NCBI RefSeq assembly: GCF_001278055.1 | Contig: NZ_CP010802.1 | Coordinates: 3,162,001 to 3,226,000, forward strand | Length of the DNA: 64,000 bases | Source of the DNA: Desulfuromonas soudanensis | GTDB lineage: Bacteria; Desulfobacterota; Desulfuromonadia; Desulfuromonadales; WTL | Reading direction: 5' to 3' | In this document: in pieces, positions 50,586-60,259 of the stretch | Numbering within the stretch: position 1 is the first letter of the stretch | How the letters are laid out: the number at the start of each line of letters is the position of its first letter | Notes under the pieces: model-generated | The model's database searches: none | What the model saw: the letters and a program-made list of their open reading frames with translations, nothing else | What the model was told of the DNA's origin: nothing | Made by a program: the position numbers and the translations under genes

Positions 50586-51434
50586 TCAGTCCCCTTCCCC
50601 GTCGAGTTCGAGGCTCACCCGGTAGACTTCGCTTCCGGAGAGGCCGAACTCCTTGGCCACCTCCTTGACGATCTGGCGCATCGGCAGATCACACTCCTGC
50701 CTCCTTTTCAGCAGCGCTTCGCGCACCGTCCCCGCAGGCTTTTCCTCCGGGGCCGGCCCCACCAGCAGTACGATCTCCCCCCGCACCCGCTCCCTGCCGA
50801 AATGGTCCAGGGCCTCGGCCACCGTGCCGCGAAAGAGCTCCTCGTGCATCTTCGTCAGCTCCCGCGCCACGGCGATGAGCCGCGTCTCCCCGACTTCGAG
50901 CTGCAGATCCTTCAAGGCCGCCAGGAGCCGGTGCGGCCCCTCGTAGTAGAGGGTGGTGCGCCGCTCGCTGCGCAGCAGGGCAAAGGCCGCGCGCCGGGCG
51001 GCGCTGCGGGGGGGGAGAAACCCCTCGAAGGCGAAGCGCTCCACCGGCAGCCCGGAGATGGAGAGGGCGGCCACCGTCGCCGAGGGTCCGGGGACGGCGC
51101 AGACCTCGATCCCCAGATCGCGGCAGCGGGAGACGAGGAGATAGCCGGGATCGGAGATCGCCGGGGTTCCGGCGTCGGAAATCAGTGCCACCGACTTTCC
51201 CTGCTGCAGCGCCTCGATGAGCCGCGCCCCCTTTTCCCCCTCGTTGTGCTCGAAGTAGGAGGTGAGGGAGGTGGTGATCCCGTAGTGGTTGAAGAGCTTG
51301 CGGCTGTGGCGGGTGTCCTCGGCGGCGACCAGGTCGACCTCCTTGAGGACGCGCAGCGCCCGGAAGGTGAGATCCTCGAGGTTGCCGATGGGGGTGGAGA
51401 CCAGATAGAGAGTCCCCCCTTTGACGCCGCTCAT
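50586..51434 (-). CDS. rsmI: 16S rRNA (cytidine1402-2'-O)-methyltransferase
   Basis: SAM-dependent methyltransferase acting on C1402, the same nucleotide RsmH methylates on N4 (both genes are in this window). The 282 residues include [59 protein letters not shown] and [20 protein letters not shown] of the tetrapyrrole-methylase fold. [14 protein letters not shown] and the C-terminal [17 protein letters not shown] helix region are present. The start overlaps the nadE stop by four bases. Confidence 0.97.
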   Translation of the reverse strand: MSGVKGGTLYLVSTPIGNLEDLTFRALRVLKEVDLVAAEDTRHSRKLFNHYGITTSLTSYFEHNEGEKGARLIEALQQGKSVALISDAGTPAISDPGYLLVSRCRDLGIEVCAVPGPSATVAALSISGLPVERFAFEGFLPPRSAARRAAFALLRSERRTTLYYEGPHRLLAALKDLQLEVGETRLIAVARELTKMHEELFRGTVAEALDHFGRERVRGEIVLLVGPAPEEKPAGTVREALLKRRQECDLPMRQIVKEVAKEFGLSGSEVYRVSLELDGEGD

Positions 51435-53401
51435 TTCTTACCCCTTTCCTGCTGCAGCGAAGCGAGGTCCTGCAGCCACAGGGCGACGCTGGCGTCGCTC
51501 GGCATCCGCCAGTCCCCCCGGGGGGAGAGGGCGACGCTGCCGACCTTGGGGCCGTCGGGGAGGCAGGAGCGCTTGAACTGCTGGGAGAAAAAGCGGCGAT
51601 AGAAGTGTTCGAGCCAGCGCAGGATTTCCCCCTCGTCATAGCGGCCGGCAAAGGCGATCCCGGCAAGAAAGGCGATCTTTTTCGGCCGGAACTGGAGGCG
51701 GACGGCGTGATAGAGAAAAAAGTCGTGGAGGAGATAGGGGCCGACATGGTCCTCGGTGATCTGGCCGATCTCGCCGTTTTCGTCGGGGGGGAGAAGCTCG
51801 GGAGAGACGGGGGTGGCGCAGACGTCGGCGAGGATATTCGCCGTCTCGCCGGAAAACTCGCTCTCGGCGCACCAGGCGACCAGGTAGCGGACCAACGTTT
51901 TCGGGACGCCGGCGTTGACGCCGTACATCGACATGTGATCGGCGTTGTAGGTGCACCAACCGAGGGCCAGCTCGGAGAGATCGCCGGTGCCGACCACCAG
52001 GCCGCCGACCTGGTTGGCGACGTCCATGAGGATCTGGGTCCGCTCCCTGGCCTGGGCGTTTTCGTAGGTGATGTCGTGTTGAGACTCGAGATGGCCGATG
52101 TCCTCGAAGTGACGGCGCACCGCCCCGTCGATGGGGATCACCCGCAGGGTCACGCCGAGAAGGGGGGCCAGGCGCTCGGCGTTCCCCCGGGTGCGGACCG
52201 TGGTGCCGAAACCCGGCAGGGTCAGGGCGACGATCCCCTCGCGGGAAAGCCCCAGCTTGTCGAAGGCCCGCACCGTGACCAGGAGGGCCAGGGTCGAATC
52301 GAGGCCGCCGGAGACGCCGATCACCGCCTTGCCGCAGCCGGCATGGAGGAGGCGCCGGGCGAGCCCGGTGGTCTGCAGGGCGAAGATCTCCCGGCAGCGC
52401 CCGGCCCGTTCCTGATCCTCTCCGGGGACGAAGGGTGCCTCCGGGACCGGTCGCAGCAGGCCGCCGGCAAGGGGAGTCTCCCCGAGGGGAAAGTGGATTT
52501 CCCGGCAGGGGGCGCTTCCTGCCGCCGCGGCGGCGAAGGTGTTGTTCCTTCGCCGCTCATTGACCAGACGTTCGATGTCGATGTCGGCCAGGGCCATGCG
52601 CGTGGCAAACTGGAAGCGCTCGGTCTCGGCGAGGACGACGCCGTTTTCGGCGACGAGGCAATGTCCTGAGTAAACAAGGTCGGTACTCGACTCCCCGGGG
52701 CCCGCCGAGGCGTAGGCGTAGGCCGCCAGGCAGCGCGCCGACTGAGCCTGAACCAGCGCCCGCCGGTATTCCTGCTTGCCGAGGATCTCGGGGCTGGCCG
52801 AGAGGTTGACCAGGAGGGTCGCGCCGCAAAGAGCGAGGCGCCCGCTCGGCGGACTCACCGCCCAGAGATCTTCACAGATCTCGATCCCCACCAGAAGATC
52901 GGAAAACCCTTCGGCGGCAAAGAGGAGATCGGAGCCGAAGGGAATTTTCTCCCCCCGCCACGACAACTCGGTGTCGGCTACGTCGGCGGCGCTGGAGAAC
53001 CAGCGCTCCTCGTAGAATTCCTGGGTATTGGGGAGAAAGGTCTTGGGGACGATGCCGTGAATTTTCCCCCCGGCGATGAAGACTGCGCAGTTGAAGAGCC
53101 GCCCTCCGAGGGCGACGGGGGCGCCGACCGCCAGAGCGACCGGGACTGCCGCGGTCACCTCGGCGAGGGAAAAAAGGGCCTCGCGCGCGGCCTCGATAAG
53201 AAGCGGCTGAAAGAAGAGATCGCCGCAGGTGTAGCTGGTGAGACAGAGTTCGGGAAAGACGAGGAGACGGGCGCCAGCCTCGGAGGCTTCCGTCACGGCG
53301 CCGCGGATGGCCTCAAGATTGAAGGCGACGTCGGCCACCCGCAGCTCCGGAGAGACCACTCCGAGACGCAACAGGCCGTAGTCGGAAAGATTGCTGTTCA
53401 T
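51431..53401 (-). CDS. nadE: Glutamine-dependent NAD synthetase
   Basis: Final step of NAD synthesis: amidation of nicotinate adenine dinucleotide with ATP and glutamine. The 656 residues fall into an N-terminal nitrilase/CN-hydrolase glutaminase domain (about 1-280; [19 protein letters not shown] with the catalytic Glu, [10 protein letters not shown] with the catalytic Cys) and a C-terminal synthetase domain. The synthetase has the PP-loop [21 protein letters not shown] near residue 360 and [20 protein letters not shown] further on. NAD made here also feeds LigA, but the adjacency may be chance. Confidence 0.97.
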   Translation of the reverse strand: MNSNLSDYGLLRLGVVSPELRVADVAFNLEAIRGAVTEASEAGARLLVFPELCLTSYTCGDLFFQPLLIEAAREALFSLAEVTAAVPVALAVGAPVALGGRLFNCAVFIAGGKIHGIVPKTFLPNTQEFYEERWFSSAADVADTELSWRGEKIPFGSDLLFAAEGFSDLLVGIEICEDLWAVSPPSGRLALCGATLLVNLSASPEILGKQEYRRALVQAQSARCLAAYAYASAGPGESSTDLVYSGHCLVAENGVVLAETERFQFATRMALADIDIERLVNERRRNNTFAAAAAGSAPCREIHFPLGETPLAGGLLRPVPEAPFVPGEDQERAGRCREIFALQTTGLARRLLHAGCGKAVIGVSGGLDSTLALLVTVRAFDKLGLSREGIVALTLPGFGTTVRTRGNAERLAPLLGVTLRVIPIDGAVRRHFEDIGHLESQHDITYENAQARERTQILMDVANQVGGLVVGTGDLSELALGWCTYNADHMSMYGVNAGVPKTLVRYLVAWCAESEFSGETANILADVCATPVSPELLPPDENGEIGQITEDHVGPYLLHDFFLYHAVRLQFRPKKIAFLAGIAFAGRYDEGEILRWLEHFYRRFFSQQFKRSCLPDGPKVGSVALSPRGDWRMPSDASVALWLQDLASLQQERGKK

Positions 53402-53550
53402 AGAATCAACCCCCAGGAGAGTGTCGGACGTATCCGGGCCGAGGCGAATCTCCGCACGCCTCGCTAAAAGACTTTTTTACCACCAAGGCACCGAGATCAC
53501 ATAGAATTTCCATAGATGATCCAAGTCCCGCCTTGATTTTCCCTCTTCTC

Positions 53551-53582
53551 TCTTCTGTATTCTACATTCTATATTCTGCATT
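53551..53582. repeat. AT-rich dispersed repeat, copy 1
   Basis: A 26-nt stretch built from TTCTGTATTC, TACATTCTA and TATTCTG units recurs identically at about 55154-55179. The 275-bp gap between nadE and yraN also holds a short ACCACCAAGGCACCGAG stretch (about 53479) resembling half of the larger palindromic repeat family, and no gene. Confidence 0.6.
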
Positions 53583-53676
53583 ATCTCTTCCTTCTTCCCT
53601 CTTCCTTTTTATCCGCCGCCAGTCTAATTCCCTTCCCGGCAAAAAGCAAACCCTCGGCCTCGGGGGAAAAGAAGTA

Positions 53677-54039
53677 TCAGAGGCCGAAGGCGTCGGGAAT
53701 ATGCTCCACCCGCGCTCCCTCCGGAGCGGGGCGCACGGCGATGACATCGAAGCGCGGCTGCAGCCCCTTCCCGCGGCCGTCGCCGAGGTACCACTGGGCG
53801 GTGCGAAGAATCTGGCGCTGCTTGAAGGGTCCGACGGCCTCCTGGGGGGTTCCGAAGGCGTCGCTTTTGCGTGTCTTGACTTCGACGAAAACGAGGATTT
53901 TTCCGTGGCGAGCAATGATGTCGATCTCCCCCACCGGGGTGCGCAGGTTGCGCTCGAGGATCTTCATCCCCTGGCGCCGGAGGTAGCGCACCGCCTCCTC
54001 TTCCCCCCAGCGGCCGAGGGAAAGACGCTCCTCGGTCAT
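53677..54039 (-). CDS. YraN family (UPF0102) putative endonuclease
   Basis: The 120-residue protein has the restriction-endonuclease-like core of the family: GRWGEEEAVRYLRRQGMKILERN, RTPVGEIDIIARHGKILVFVEVKTRKSDAF (the E-x-D...E-V-K active site) and a C-terminal PRFDVIAVRP. Molecular role is not established; a DNA-processing function is assumed. It overlaps the rnhB stop by four bases, the usual pairing of these two genes. Confidence 0.93.
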   Translation of the reverse strand: MTEERLSLGRWGEEEAVRYLRRQGMKILERNLRTPVGEIDIIARHGKILVFVEVKTRKSDAFGTPQEAVGPFKQRQILRTAQWYLGDGRGKGLQPRFDVIAVRPAPEGARVEHIPDAFGL

Positions 54040-54677
54040 GGCTCCCTCAGGTGTTCGCGGACTCCACCGAAGGTTTTTCGGTGCAATGGAGAGGGACCGA
54101 GGCGGGCGATGGCCTCCATGTGGGCGGCGCTGCCGTACCCCTTGTGCCGGGCAAATCCGTAACCGGGATAGATGCGCTCGTAGCCGGCCATCATCCGGTC
54201 GCGAACCACCTTGGCGATCACCGAGGCGGCGGAAATGGAGAGGGATCGGGAGTCCCCCCGTTTGAGGGAGAGCTGCGGCAGAGGGAGGGGGACGGCAAAG
54301 ATGCCGTCGACCAGCAGGTAGTCCGCCGGAAGGCGGAGACGCTCGACGGCCAGGGCCATCGCCATGAGTGTCGCCTGCAGGATGTTGACGCGGTCGATCT
54401 CCGATGCGGAGACGATCCCGACCCCGACGGCCAGAGCCTGGGAGCGGATCAGGGGAAAGAGGCGGTTTCGGGCGAGGGGGGAGAGTTTTTTCGAATCGTC
54501 GAGACCGGGGAGATCGAAGCGCTCGGGGAGGATGACGGCCGCCGCCACCACCGGACCGGCCAGCGGTCCCCGCCCCGCCTCATCGACCCCGGCGATGCGG
54601 GAATGGCCACGGGACGCCGCCCGCTCTTCGAAGTGCAGGGTCGAGAGCTCGGGAATGGCGAACAATTCCATGGTCAT
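54036..54677 (-). CDS. rnhB: Ribonuclease HII
   Basis: Removes ribonucleotides from RNA-DNA hybrids and misincorporated ribonucleotides in DNA. The 213 residues contain IAGVDEAGRGPLAGPVVAAAV, with the metal-binding Asp-Glu pair, and DDSKKLSPLARNRL. VDGIFAVPLP, then KGDSRSLSISAASVIAKVVRDRMM and YPGYGFARHKGYGSAAHM, are the later conserved segments. It sits downstream of the rplS group, as in many bacteria. Confidence 0.97.
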   Translation of the reverse strand: MTMELFAIPELSTLHFEERAASRGHSRIAGVDEAGRGPLAGPVVAAAVILPERFDLPGLDDSKKLSPLARNRLFPLIRSQALAVGVGIVSASEIDRVNILQATLMAMALAVERLRLPADYLLVDGIFAVPLPLPQLSLKRGDSRSLSISAASVIAKVVRDRMMAGYERIYPGYGFARHKGYGSAAHMEAIARLGPSPLHRKTFGGVREHLREP

Positions 54678-54721
54678 GACCTCCCTCCGCGAGAAATTAC
54701 CGCTGGATTTCCGCGGCCGCC

Positions 54722-54730
54722 TGATATAGT
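54722..54730 (+). promoter_or_regulatory. Candidate extended -10 promoter of the small membrane gene
   Basis: TGA followed by TATAGT (54725-54730) about 50 bases before the ATG at 54781; no good -35 is seen at normal distance. Confidence 0.35.
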
Positions 54731-54780
54731 ATCCATGAACAGATTTTTATCACGATTTTGTCGAAAGGGGGAGAGTGTTC

Positions 54781-54969
54781 ATGATCGCATTCATTATCGT
54801 TTTGGCCCTGGCCGGGTACTTCGGGTTTCTGGTCGACTGGAAAGAGTTCAGCGCGCCCTTCAAGGGAGGGGGCTGGGTGGTTCTCGGACTCTACGGCGTG
54901 ATCGGCCTGTCCTACTACCTGACCAAAGCCCTGCACGTCGTGCAGTCTGCCGGCGGCGGACACCACTGA
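54781..54969 (+). CDS. Small two-helix membrane protein, unrecognised
   Basis: The ATG at 54781 follows a GGGGGAG Shine-Dalgarno seven bases upstream; a GTG two codons earlier is less well placed. The 62 residues contain two hydrophobic segments (MIAFIIVLALAGYFGFLV and GWVVLGLYGVIGLSYYLTKAL) joined by a charged loop DWKEFSAPFKGG. The tail AGGGHH ends in two histidines. It is transcribed against its neighbours with its own terminator, so it is a stand-alone unit. Function is unknown. Confidence 0.65.
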   Translation: MIAFIIVLALAGYFGFLVDWKEFSAPFKGGGWVVLGLYGVIGLSYYLTKALHVVQSAGGGHH

Positions 54970-55007
54970 GATCGACCCGCGTCATCGAAGGATCAAAAGA
55001 ACTGCAG

Positions 55008-55041
55008 AGAGGTCCCACGAAAACGGGGCCTCTTTTTTTTT
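55008..55041 (+). terminator. Terminator of the small membrane gene
   Basis: Nine base pairs (55008-55016 with 55025-55033, one G-U) followed by a run of eight or nine T residues. Confidence 0.8.
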
Positions 55042-55047
55042 GAGAAA

Positions 55048-55195
55048 AGAATACAGAATATAGAAGAAAAACAGGACCGGGCTCTTCCGCTCGGGCAATT
55101 TCAGAAGGAGGTTCCCCTCAACTTCTTCTATCGTGCCCGAAGAATTTGAACTTTTCTGTATTCTACATTCTATATTCTGTATTCTACATTCTACG
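55048..55195. repeat. AT-rich imperfect inverted repeat containing dispersed repeat copy 2
   Basis: The left part has AGAATACAGAATATAGAAG (55048-55066); the right part (about 55151-55195) has the complementary ATTCT-rich units in tandem, including the 26-nt stretch shared with 53551. The middle carries no ORF I can support. Confidence 0.55.
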
Positions 55196-55202
55196 AAACC
55201 AA

Positions 55203-55240
55203 CAAAAAAAGCCCCGGACATCCGCCGGGGCTTTTTTTTG
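55203..55240. terminator. Bidirectional terminator after rplS
   Basis: The stem AGCCCCGG (55210-55217) / CCGGGGCT (55225-55232) is flanked by seven A on one side and eight T on the other. Confidence 0.9.
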
Positions 55241-55250
55241 TTTGAACCGA

Positions 55251-55598
55251 TCAGGCGCGGCGTTTCTCGCGGATGCGGGCGGCTTTCCCCTGCAGGTTGC
55301 GCAGGTAGTAGAGCTTGGCGCGGCGCACCTGGCCGACGGTCACGACTTCGATCTTGTCGACGGCCGGGGAGTGCAGGGAGAAGATACGCTCAACGCCGAA
55401 GCCGTTGGAAATCTTCCGCACGGTGAAGGTGGAGCCGATCCCCCGGTTCAAGCGCTTGATGCACACGCCCTGATAAACCTGGATGCGCTGTTTGTCCCCT
55501 TCGGAGATCTTGACGTGCACGCGAAGGGTGTCGCCGGCCTTGAAGACCGGGATATTTTTCCTGATGTGTTCCATGGCCAAAACGTCGATGATGTTCAT
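55251..55598 (-). CDS. rplS: 50S ribosomal protein L19
   Basis: Large-subunit protein at the 30S-50S interface. The 115 residues begin [57 protein letters not shown] and the basic [20 protein letters not shown]-terminus are typical. AGGAGGAAG precedes the ATG. It follows the trmD-side genes in the usual rpsP-rimM-trmD-rplS order, with an RNA methyltransferase gene inserted. Confidence 0.99.
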   Translation of the reverse strand: MNIIDVLAMEHIRKNIPVFKAGDTLRVHVKISEGDKQRIQVYQGVCIKRLNRGIGSTFTVRKISNGFGVERIFSLHSPAVDKIEVVTVGQVRRAKLYYLRNLQGKAARIREKRRA

Positions 55599-55715
55599 GT
55601 TCTTCCTCCTCTATACCGATCCGGTTTCGTTGTATTTTTTGGTCAGTCAGCACCGCGCTCCGCGGAGCCGCAAATCCCCTCCGGCCGAACCCGGCCGGGA
55701 TAATCCGAATGTTGT

Positions 55716-56279
55716 TTACTCCCGGTTGCCGAGGAGACGATCGAGGATGATCGCCGCGGCGGCCCGTACCGGCAGATGATTGTAGTCGCTCCCTCCGGCG
55801 ATCGGCTCCAGAACCGGCCACCCCCGGGAAAAGAGTTGCGGGGCCAGCCCCGACCCGGTGCCGAGCACCAGGAGGAGAGGGCGTCCAGACAACAGGTCCC
55901 GGCAGGCGGAAAAGGAGATGCCGTCGCGGCGGCTGGCGCCCGTGAGCACCGGCTGCACCTCTTCCTTGAGTTCGGCGCCCCAGTCCTCGATGGCGTCCTC
56001 GACCGTGGCGACGCTCCGCACCAGGCTCAGAGCCTCGCTGCGGTCGGCGTTGGCCGAGGCACCGAAACCGCTGCGCCAGTGCTGGAGAATGCGATCGACC
56101 AGCAGGAGCTGCTCCGCCACCGGCGTCACCACATAGTAGCGGGCGACTCCGTAGGTGCGGGCGGTACGGGCGATATCGTGAATGTCGAGATTGGTCACCG
56201 CCGTGGTGACGAGATCCCCGCGGCGATCGACGATTGGGTGATGCACCAGAGCTACAGCCAGAGGCCGTCTGCCGATCAT
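55716..56279 (-). CDS. SPOUT-like RNA methyltransferase (PF09936 / COG4752 type)
   Basis: The 187-residue protein has the N-terminal [30 protein letters not shown] and the C-terminal [18 protein letters not shown] and [27 protein letters not shown] segments. These match the putative SAM-dependent RNA methyltransferase family usually found between trmD and rplS. The substrate is not known. It overlaps the trmD stop by four bases. Confidence 0.88.
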   Translation of the reverse strand: MIGRRPLAVALVHHPIVDRRGDLVTTAVTNLDIHDIARTARTYGVARYYVVTPVAEQLLLVDRILQHWRSGFGASANADRSEALSLVRSVATVEDAIEDWGAELKEEVQPVLTGASRRDGISFSACRDLLSGRPLLLVLGTGSGLAPQLFSRGWPVLEPIAGGSDYNHLPVRAAAAIILDRLLGNRE

Positions 56280-57013
56280 GCGTCAGGCGCCGCTTTTCGC
56301 AGCTCTTCGAGCATCTTCCGGTCGGCGGCGCTCAGCGGCGCGGACTCGAGGAGTTCGGGGCGACGCTCGAGGGTCCGCTTCAACTGCTGCCGGCGGCGCC
56401 AGCGGGCGATCTCGCCGTGGTTCCCCGAGAGGAGAACATCGGGGACGTGCATGCCGGCAAACTCCACCGGCCGCGTGTACTGGGGATATTCGAGGAGGCC
56501 GTCGGAGAAGGAATCGCCGAGGGCGCTTCCGGCGCAGCCGAGGACGCCGTCGAGGAGCCTCGCCACCGCATCGATCATCACCATGGCGGCCAGTTCCCCC
56601 CCGGTGAGGATGAAATCCCCCAGGGAGTATTCGTCGTCGACCAGGGTGCGGATCCTCTCGTCAAACCCCTCGTAGCGCCCGCAGACGAAGACGAGGCCGG
56701 CCTCGCGGCTCAGGGCGCTCGCATCCTTCTGGGTAAAGCGTTTTCCCTGCGGCGTCATGAGCAGAACCCGGGTCCCGGGAGTGCGCTGCCGCAGATCGGC
56801 CAGAGCCCGCGCCACCGGTTCGACCTTCATGACCATGCCGTCGCCGCCGCCGCAGGGGGTGTCGTCGGTCACCTGGTGGCGTCCTTCGGCCCAGTCCCGC
56901 AGGTTGTGCCCCCTGATCTCGATCACCCCCCGTTCGACGGCCTTGCCGAGAATACTGTCGGCAAAGGGGGACTCGATCATGGCGGGAAAAAGGGTCAGGA
57001 CATCAAACTTCAT
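56276..57013 (-). CDS. trmD: tRNA (guanine37-N1)-methyltransferase
   Basis: Methylates G37 next to the anticodon and prevents frameshifting. The 245 residues begin [58 protein letters not shown] and [28 protein letters not shown] are the SPOUT-knot SAM-binding segments; [20 protein letters not shown] follows. It overlaps rimM by 11 bases. Confidence 0.99.
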   Translation of the reverse strand: MKFDVLTLFPAMIESPFADSILGKAVERGVIEIRGHNLRDWAEGRHQVTDDTPCGGGDGMVMKVEPVARALADLRQRTPGTRVLLMTPQGKRFTQKDASALSREAGLVFVCGRYEGFDERIRTLVDDEYSLGDFILTGGELAAMVMIDAVARLLDGVLGCAGSALGDSFSDGLLEYPQYTRPVEFAGMHVPDVLLSGNHGEIARWRRRQQLKRTLERRPELLESAPLSAADRKMLEELRKAAPDA

Positions 57014-57542
57014 CGGCGTCCGGAACGAGCCCTTCGGGGAGGTCGACCGTCATCCGGCGCTCCTCCTGATCGACTCCCAGCACAAATTCATCGACGGCGG
57101 GTATCAGGATCTCGCCGAAGCGGCCGCGCACCACGTAAATATCGTGGGCGGCGGTGGAGAACATATCTTCGAGGATGCCGATCTCCCCCAGGCTTTGATC
57201 CACGACGGTCAAACCCTCGATCTCGAACCAGTAGAACTCGTCATCGGCCAGATCCGGCAGATCGCCGTAGCGCATCAGCACCTCGCACCCGACGAGGGGC
57301 TGCACGGCTTCGATGCTCTCCAGTCCCTGCAGGCGCAGAAGGATGTTCCCCTTGTGGGGAGCAACCCGGGCCGGCTTATGGCTCACCGGAACCTCTGTCC
57401 CGCGGCGGAGAAAAATCTCCGGGGCCTCGAGAAGGGAATCCGAGTCGCCGGAGGACGGACGAACCTTAAGATCGCCTTTCAACCCGTGCGTCCCGGCCAC
57501 CACTCCGAAAACCAGCAGCTGATCCTGTTCGGGTTTCATCAC
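57003..57542 (-). CDS. rimM: Ribosome maturation factor RimM
   Basis: Assists 30S head maturation by binding S19. The 179 residues have the N-terminal [22 protein letters not shown] beta-barrel and a PRC-barrel C-terminal domain ([40 protein letters not shown]). It overlaps khpA by four bases and trmD by 11. Confidence 0.97.
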   Translation of the reverse strand: MMKPEQDQLLVFGVVAGTHGLKGDLKVRPSSGDSDSLLEAPEIFLRRGTEVPVSHKPARVAPHKGNILLRLQGLESIEAVQPLVGCEVLMRYGDLPDLADDEFYWFEIEGLTVVDQSLGEIGILEDMFSTAAHDIYVVRGRFGEILIPAVDEFVLGVDQEERRMTVDLPEGLVPDADEV

Positions 57543-57772
57543 TCCAGGATCTGGAGAGTGGCGCGCTTGTTTTCCCGGGTGGCCTTGCCATTGAGAAGCG
57601 TGCGCATGGCCTTGGCGGTGCGCCCCTGCTTGCCGATGATCCGCCCCATATCTTCCTGGGCGGCGGCGAGCTTGATCAGGATGCTCCCCTCCTCGCCCTC
57701 CTCTTCGGAGATCACGACGGCTTCCGGGTTTTCCACCAGCGACTTGGCGATGAATTCAATGAGTTCTTTCAT
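57539..57772 (-). CDS. khpA: KH-domain RNA-binding protein
   Basis: The 77 residues starting MKELIEFIAKSLVENPEAVVI contain one KH motif, MGRIIGKQGRTAKAMRTLLN (G-x-x-G loop). The ATG at 57772 is chosen because AAGGA lies nine bases before it and the KhpA N-terminus is conserved; an ATG at 57781 is the alternative. It acts with KhpB in RNA binding in other bacteria. Encoded between rpsP and rimM as usual. Confidence 0.93.
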   Translation of the reverse strand: MKELIEFIAKSLVENPEAVVISEEEGEEGSILIKLAAAQEDMGRIIGKQGRTAKAMRTLLNGKATRENKRATLQILE

Positions 57773-57821
57773 GGAGTCCATCCTTAGGGAACAGGGGTAC
57801 CCGCCTGCTTGCCGGAGTGGA

Positions 57822-58091
57822 TCAGGCGACTTTGGGCTGCTTGAACTTGGCCCACAGCCCCTGCTGACGCAGCAGCTGAAGGACGGTGGCGGTCGGCTGT
57901 GCACCCTTCTGCAGCCACTCGAGAGCGCGATCCTCTTTCAGGGTCACCATGGGGGGATCCTGGCGGGGATCGTACTGGCCGAGATTCTCGATGAAACGGC
58001 CGTCGCGCGGGGAGCGCTCATCGGCAACCACCACCTGGTAAAACGGTTTTTTCTTGGCGCCGCCGCGGGCGAGTCGGATTTTAACGGACAT
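57822..58091 (-). CDS. rpsP: 30S ribosomal protein S16
   Basis: Small-subunit assembly protein. The 89 residues begin [42 protein letters not shown], the standard S16 N-terminus. The ATG at 58091 follows AGGAGG by eight bases; a GTG two codons earlier is unlikely to be used. It lies 63 bases after ffh. Confidence 0.98.
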   Translation of the reverse strand: MSVKIRLARGGAKKKPFYQVVVADERSPRDGRFIENLGQYDPRQDPPMVTLKEDRALEWLQKGAQPTATVLQLLRQQGLWAKFKQPKVA

Positions 58092-58154
58092 ATGCACTTC
58101 CTCCTGAGTCTTTTTTCGACCCGTTTCTTTTCGTTATAGGTTTTTTAGCGTTGA

Positions 58155-59507
58155 TTAAAAAGGGAAACCGCCGCCGCGGCCCATCAGGCTCTTGAGCCCC
58201 TTGGGGCCGAGTTTCTGCATCTTCTTCATCATCTTCTGCGCCTCGGTAAAGCGCTTGAGCAACTGGTTCACGTCCTGCACCGTGGTGCCGCTGCCGGCGG
58301 CGATGCGCAGCCGCCGCGACCCGTTGAGAATCCGGTGATCGCGGCGCTCCCGGCGGGTCATGGAGTTGATGATCGCCTCGATTTTTTTGAGCTCCTTGTC
58401 GGGGAGCTGCATGTCGCCGGCCTTCTTCAAAGCCTTGCCGGCGCCGGGAATCAGCTTGAGGATCGATTCCATCGAGCCCATCTTCTTGACCGCCTGAAGC
58501 TGGTCGCGAAAGGTCTCGAGATTGAACCCCTCCTTGCGGAGACGCTGCTCCATGTCGGCGGCCTGATCCCGGTCGATGGCCGACTCGGCCTTTTCGATCA
58601 GGGAAAGGACATCACCCATCCCGAGAATGCGCTGGGCCATCCGGTCGGGATGAAAGGTTTCGAGGGCGTCGAGCTTCTCCCCCATGCCGACAAGCTTCAC
58701 CGGCTTGCCGGTCACCGCGCGGATGGAGAGGGCCGCTCCACCACGAGCGTCGCCGTCGAGCTTGGTCAGCACGACGCCGGTAATATTGAGGAGCTCGTCA
58801 AAGGCCTTGGCGACGGTGACCGCATCCTGGCCGGTCATGGCGTCGGCGACGAAGAGGATCTCGCGGGGGTCGAGGGACGCCTTGATGCGCGAGAGCTCGC
58901 CCATCAGCTCCTGATCGATGTGCAGGCGCCCGGCGGTATCGAGGATCAGCGTATCGTAACCGTTGAGGTCGGCAAAATGCCGGGCCGCCTCGCAGATCGC
59001 CACCGGATCCTGTCCGGGCTGGGTATCGTAGACGGGGATGCCGATCTGCCGGCCCACCGTTTTGAGCTGCTCGATGGCCGCCGGACGATAGACGTCGGCG
59101 GGGACGAGGAGCGGATTGCGTTTTTCCTTGCGCAGCTTGAGAGCGAGCTTGCCGCAGGTCGTCGTCTTGCCGGCCCCCTGCAGGCCGCAAAGCATGATCG
59201 ATACCGGAGGGCGGGCCGCCAGGTCGAGGCTGTTGTCCTCCCCCTCGCCCATGAGGAGTCCGAGCTCGTCCCGGACCACCTTGATCACCTGCTGGGCCGG
59301 AGTCAGACTCTTGAGGACATCCTGACCGACGGCGCGGGCGGTCACCGAAGCGACAAAATCCTTGACGACCTTGTAGTTGACGTCGGCTTCGAGGAGGACC
59401 AGGCGGACTTCCCGCAGCGCGTCCCTGATATTCTCTTCGCTAAGGCGGCCATGGCCGCGAAGCTTCTTGAAGACTGAATCGAATTTTTCTGTCAGGCTGT
59501 CAAACAT
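58155..59507 (-). CDS. ffh: Signal recognition particle protein Ffh
   Basis: SRP54 GTPase that targets nascent membrane proteins. The 450 residues comprise the N domain (1-90), the G domain with GLQGAGKTTTCGKLALKL near residue 105, DTAGRLHIDQELM, TKLDGDARGGAALS, and the methionine-rich M domain from about 300 (MEQRLRKEGFNLETFRDQLQ, KKMQKLGPKGLKSLMG). It is the first gene of the ffh-rpsP-khpA-rimM-trmD-rplS group and has a strong promoter. Confidence 0.99.
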   Translation of the reverse strand: MFDSLTEKFDSVFKKLRGHGRLSEENIRDALREVRLVLLEADVNYKVVKDFVASVTARAVGQDVLKSLTPAQQVIKVVRDELGLLMGEGEDNSLDLAARPPVSIMLCGLQGAGKTTTCGKLALKLRKEKRNPLLVPADVYRPAAIEQLKTVGRQIGIPVYDTQPGQDPVAICEAARHFADLNGYDTLILDTAGRLHIDQELMGELSRIKASLDPREILFVADAMTGQDAVTVAKAFDELLNITGVVLTKLDGDARGGAALSIRAVTGKPVKLVGMGEKLDALETFHPDRMAQRILGMGDVLSLIEKAESAIDRDQAADMEQRLRKEGFNLETFRDQLQAVKKMGSMESILKLIPGAGKALKKAGDMQLPDKELKKIEAIINSMTRRERRDHRILNGSRRLRIAAGSGTTVQDVNQLLKRFTEAQKMMKKMQKLGPKGLKSLMGRGGGFPF

Positions 59508-59550
59508 GGGAGTCCAGACGCACCGATTCTATGAGCGTGGCAAAATAGGG

Positions 59551-59579
59551 ACTATAGTGAAGCCTCCCCCCCTTGTCAA
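59551..59579 (-). promoter_or_regulatory. Promoter of the ffh operon
   Basis: Minus-strand TTGACA (59579-59574), 17 bases, TATAGT (59556-59551), about 45 bases before the ffh start. Both boxes and the spacing are identical to those of the dcw promoter. Confidence 0.8.
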
Positions 59580-59617
59580 GGAAAAACCGTGACAATCCGC
59601 GGCTCCGCACCCCCCTC

Positions 59618-59869
59618 TCAGAGCCTCTCGAACTCCCGCCCGACCCGGCGATAGATCTCCGGCGGCAGAAGCCCTTCGCGCTCCAGGATTGCCTCGATGT
59701 CCTCCCGGTCCGCCGGCGCATAACGGATCGCCAGTCCGCAGTCGGAGGTCAGCTGGCGCGGCACCGGAATGAGCAGAAAAGTGAGGCCGGCCGTCTTCAA
59801 TATCTTCTCCGCCTTCATCACCCGGTGGATCGAATGAAAGATAGCGACCAAATCATTTTCACGGACCAT
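59618..59869 (-). CDS. DUF3343 protein (putative Se/S carrier-like)
   Basis: The 83 residues starting MVRENDLVAIFHSIHRVMKAEKILKTAG continue with IPVPRQLTSDCGLAIRY, which contains the single cysteine typical of DUF3343 proteins, annotated as putative selenium or sulfur carriers. GGGGGAAAT precedes the ATG at 59869. Its proposed role in handling reactive selenium or sulfur would suit the selA/selB/selD genes at 8-12 kb, but it is not in their operon. The extra 10 in-frame upstream codons are not supported. Confidence 0.75.
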   Translation of the reverse strand: MVRENDLVAIFHSIHRVMKAEKILKTAGLTFLLIPVPRQLTSDCGLAIRYAPADREDIEAILEREGLLPPEIYRRVGREFERL

Positions 59870-59985
59870 ATTTCCCCCTGCTCCGGCCGAACACACCAAG
59901 ATCCCCGAGACATACCGGGTTGTAATGACCCAGCCTTGATTGCCCGGCCTGACTGGGCGACAAATGGGTACAATAAAGCAAAGTT

Positions 59986-60088
59986 TTCAACGCAGAGACG
60001 CTGAGAGGGAGAGAAAAGAGAAAGTCAAAGGAGATTTTCAGGGGCGGTGTTCTCTCCGCCTCTCCTCTCTTGGCGTCTCTCCGTTAAA
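59986..60088. repeat. Palindromic intergenic repeat, copy C
   Basis: Left arm TTCAACGCAGAGACGCTGAG, right arm TTGGCGTCTCTCCGTTAAA: clear imperfect inverted repeats around a purine-rich centre. The rest of the 450-bp gap between the DUF3343 gene and the next gene contains a structured GC-rich stretch (60148-60220) and a promoter. Confidence 0.65.
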
Positions 60089-60229
60089 AAATCCCTTTTC
60101 GGTTGGGTCGTTGCGGCGTCGCGTGAGACAGAATCTGATTATAACGCCCGTCCCACCCCCGACCGTCGGAAACCCGGACGCAAGGGACGGCCATAATGCC
60201 ACGTTCGCCGGAGGGAGGCAAGCCCGGCG

Positions 60230-60259
60230 TTGACAGGGCTCTCCCCGGCGCAGTAGACT
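60230..60259 (+). promoter_or_regulatory. Candidate promoter of the small membrane protein-DciA unit
   Basis: TTGACA (60230-60235), 18 bases, TAGACT (60254-60259), about 60 bases before the GTG start at 60320. Confidence 0.5.
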
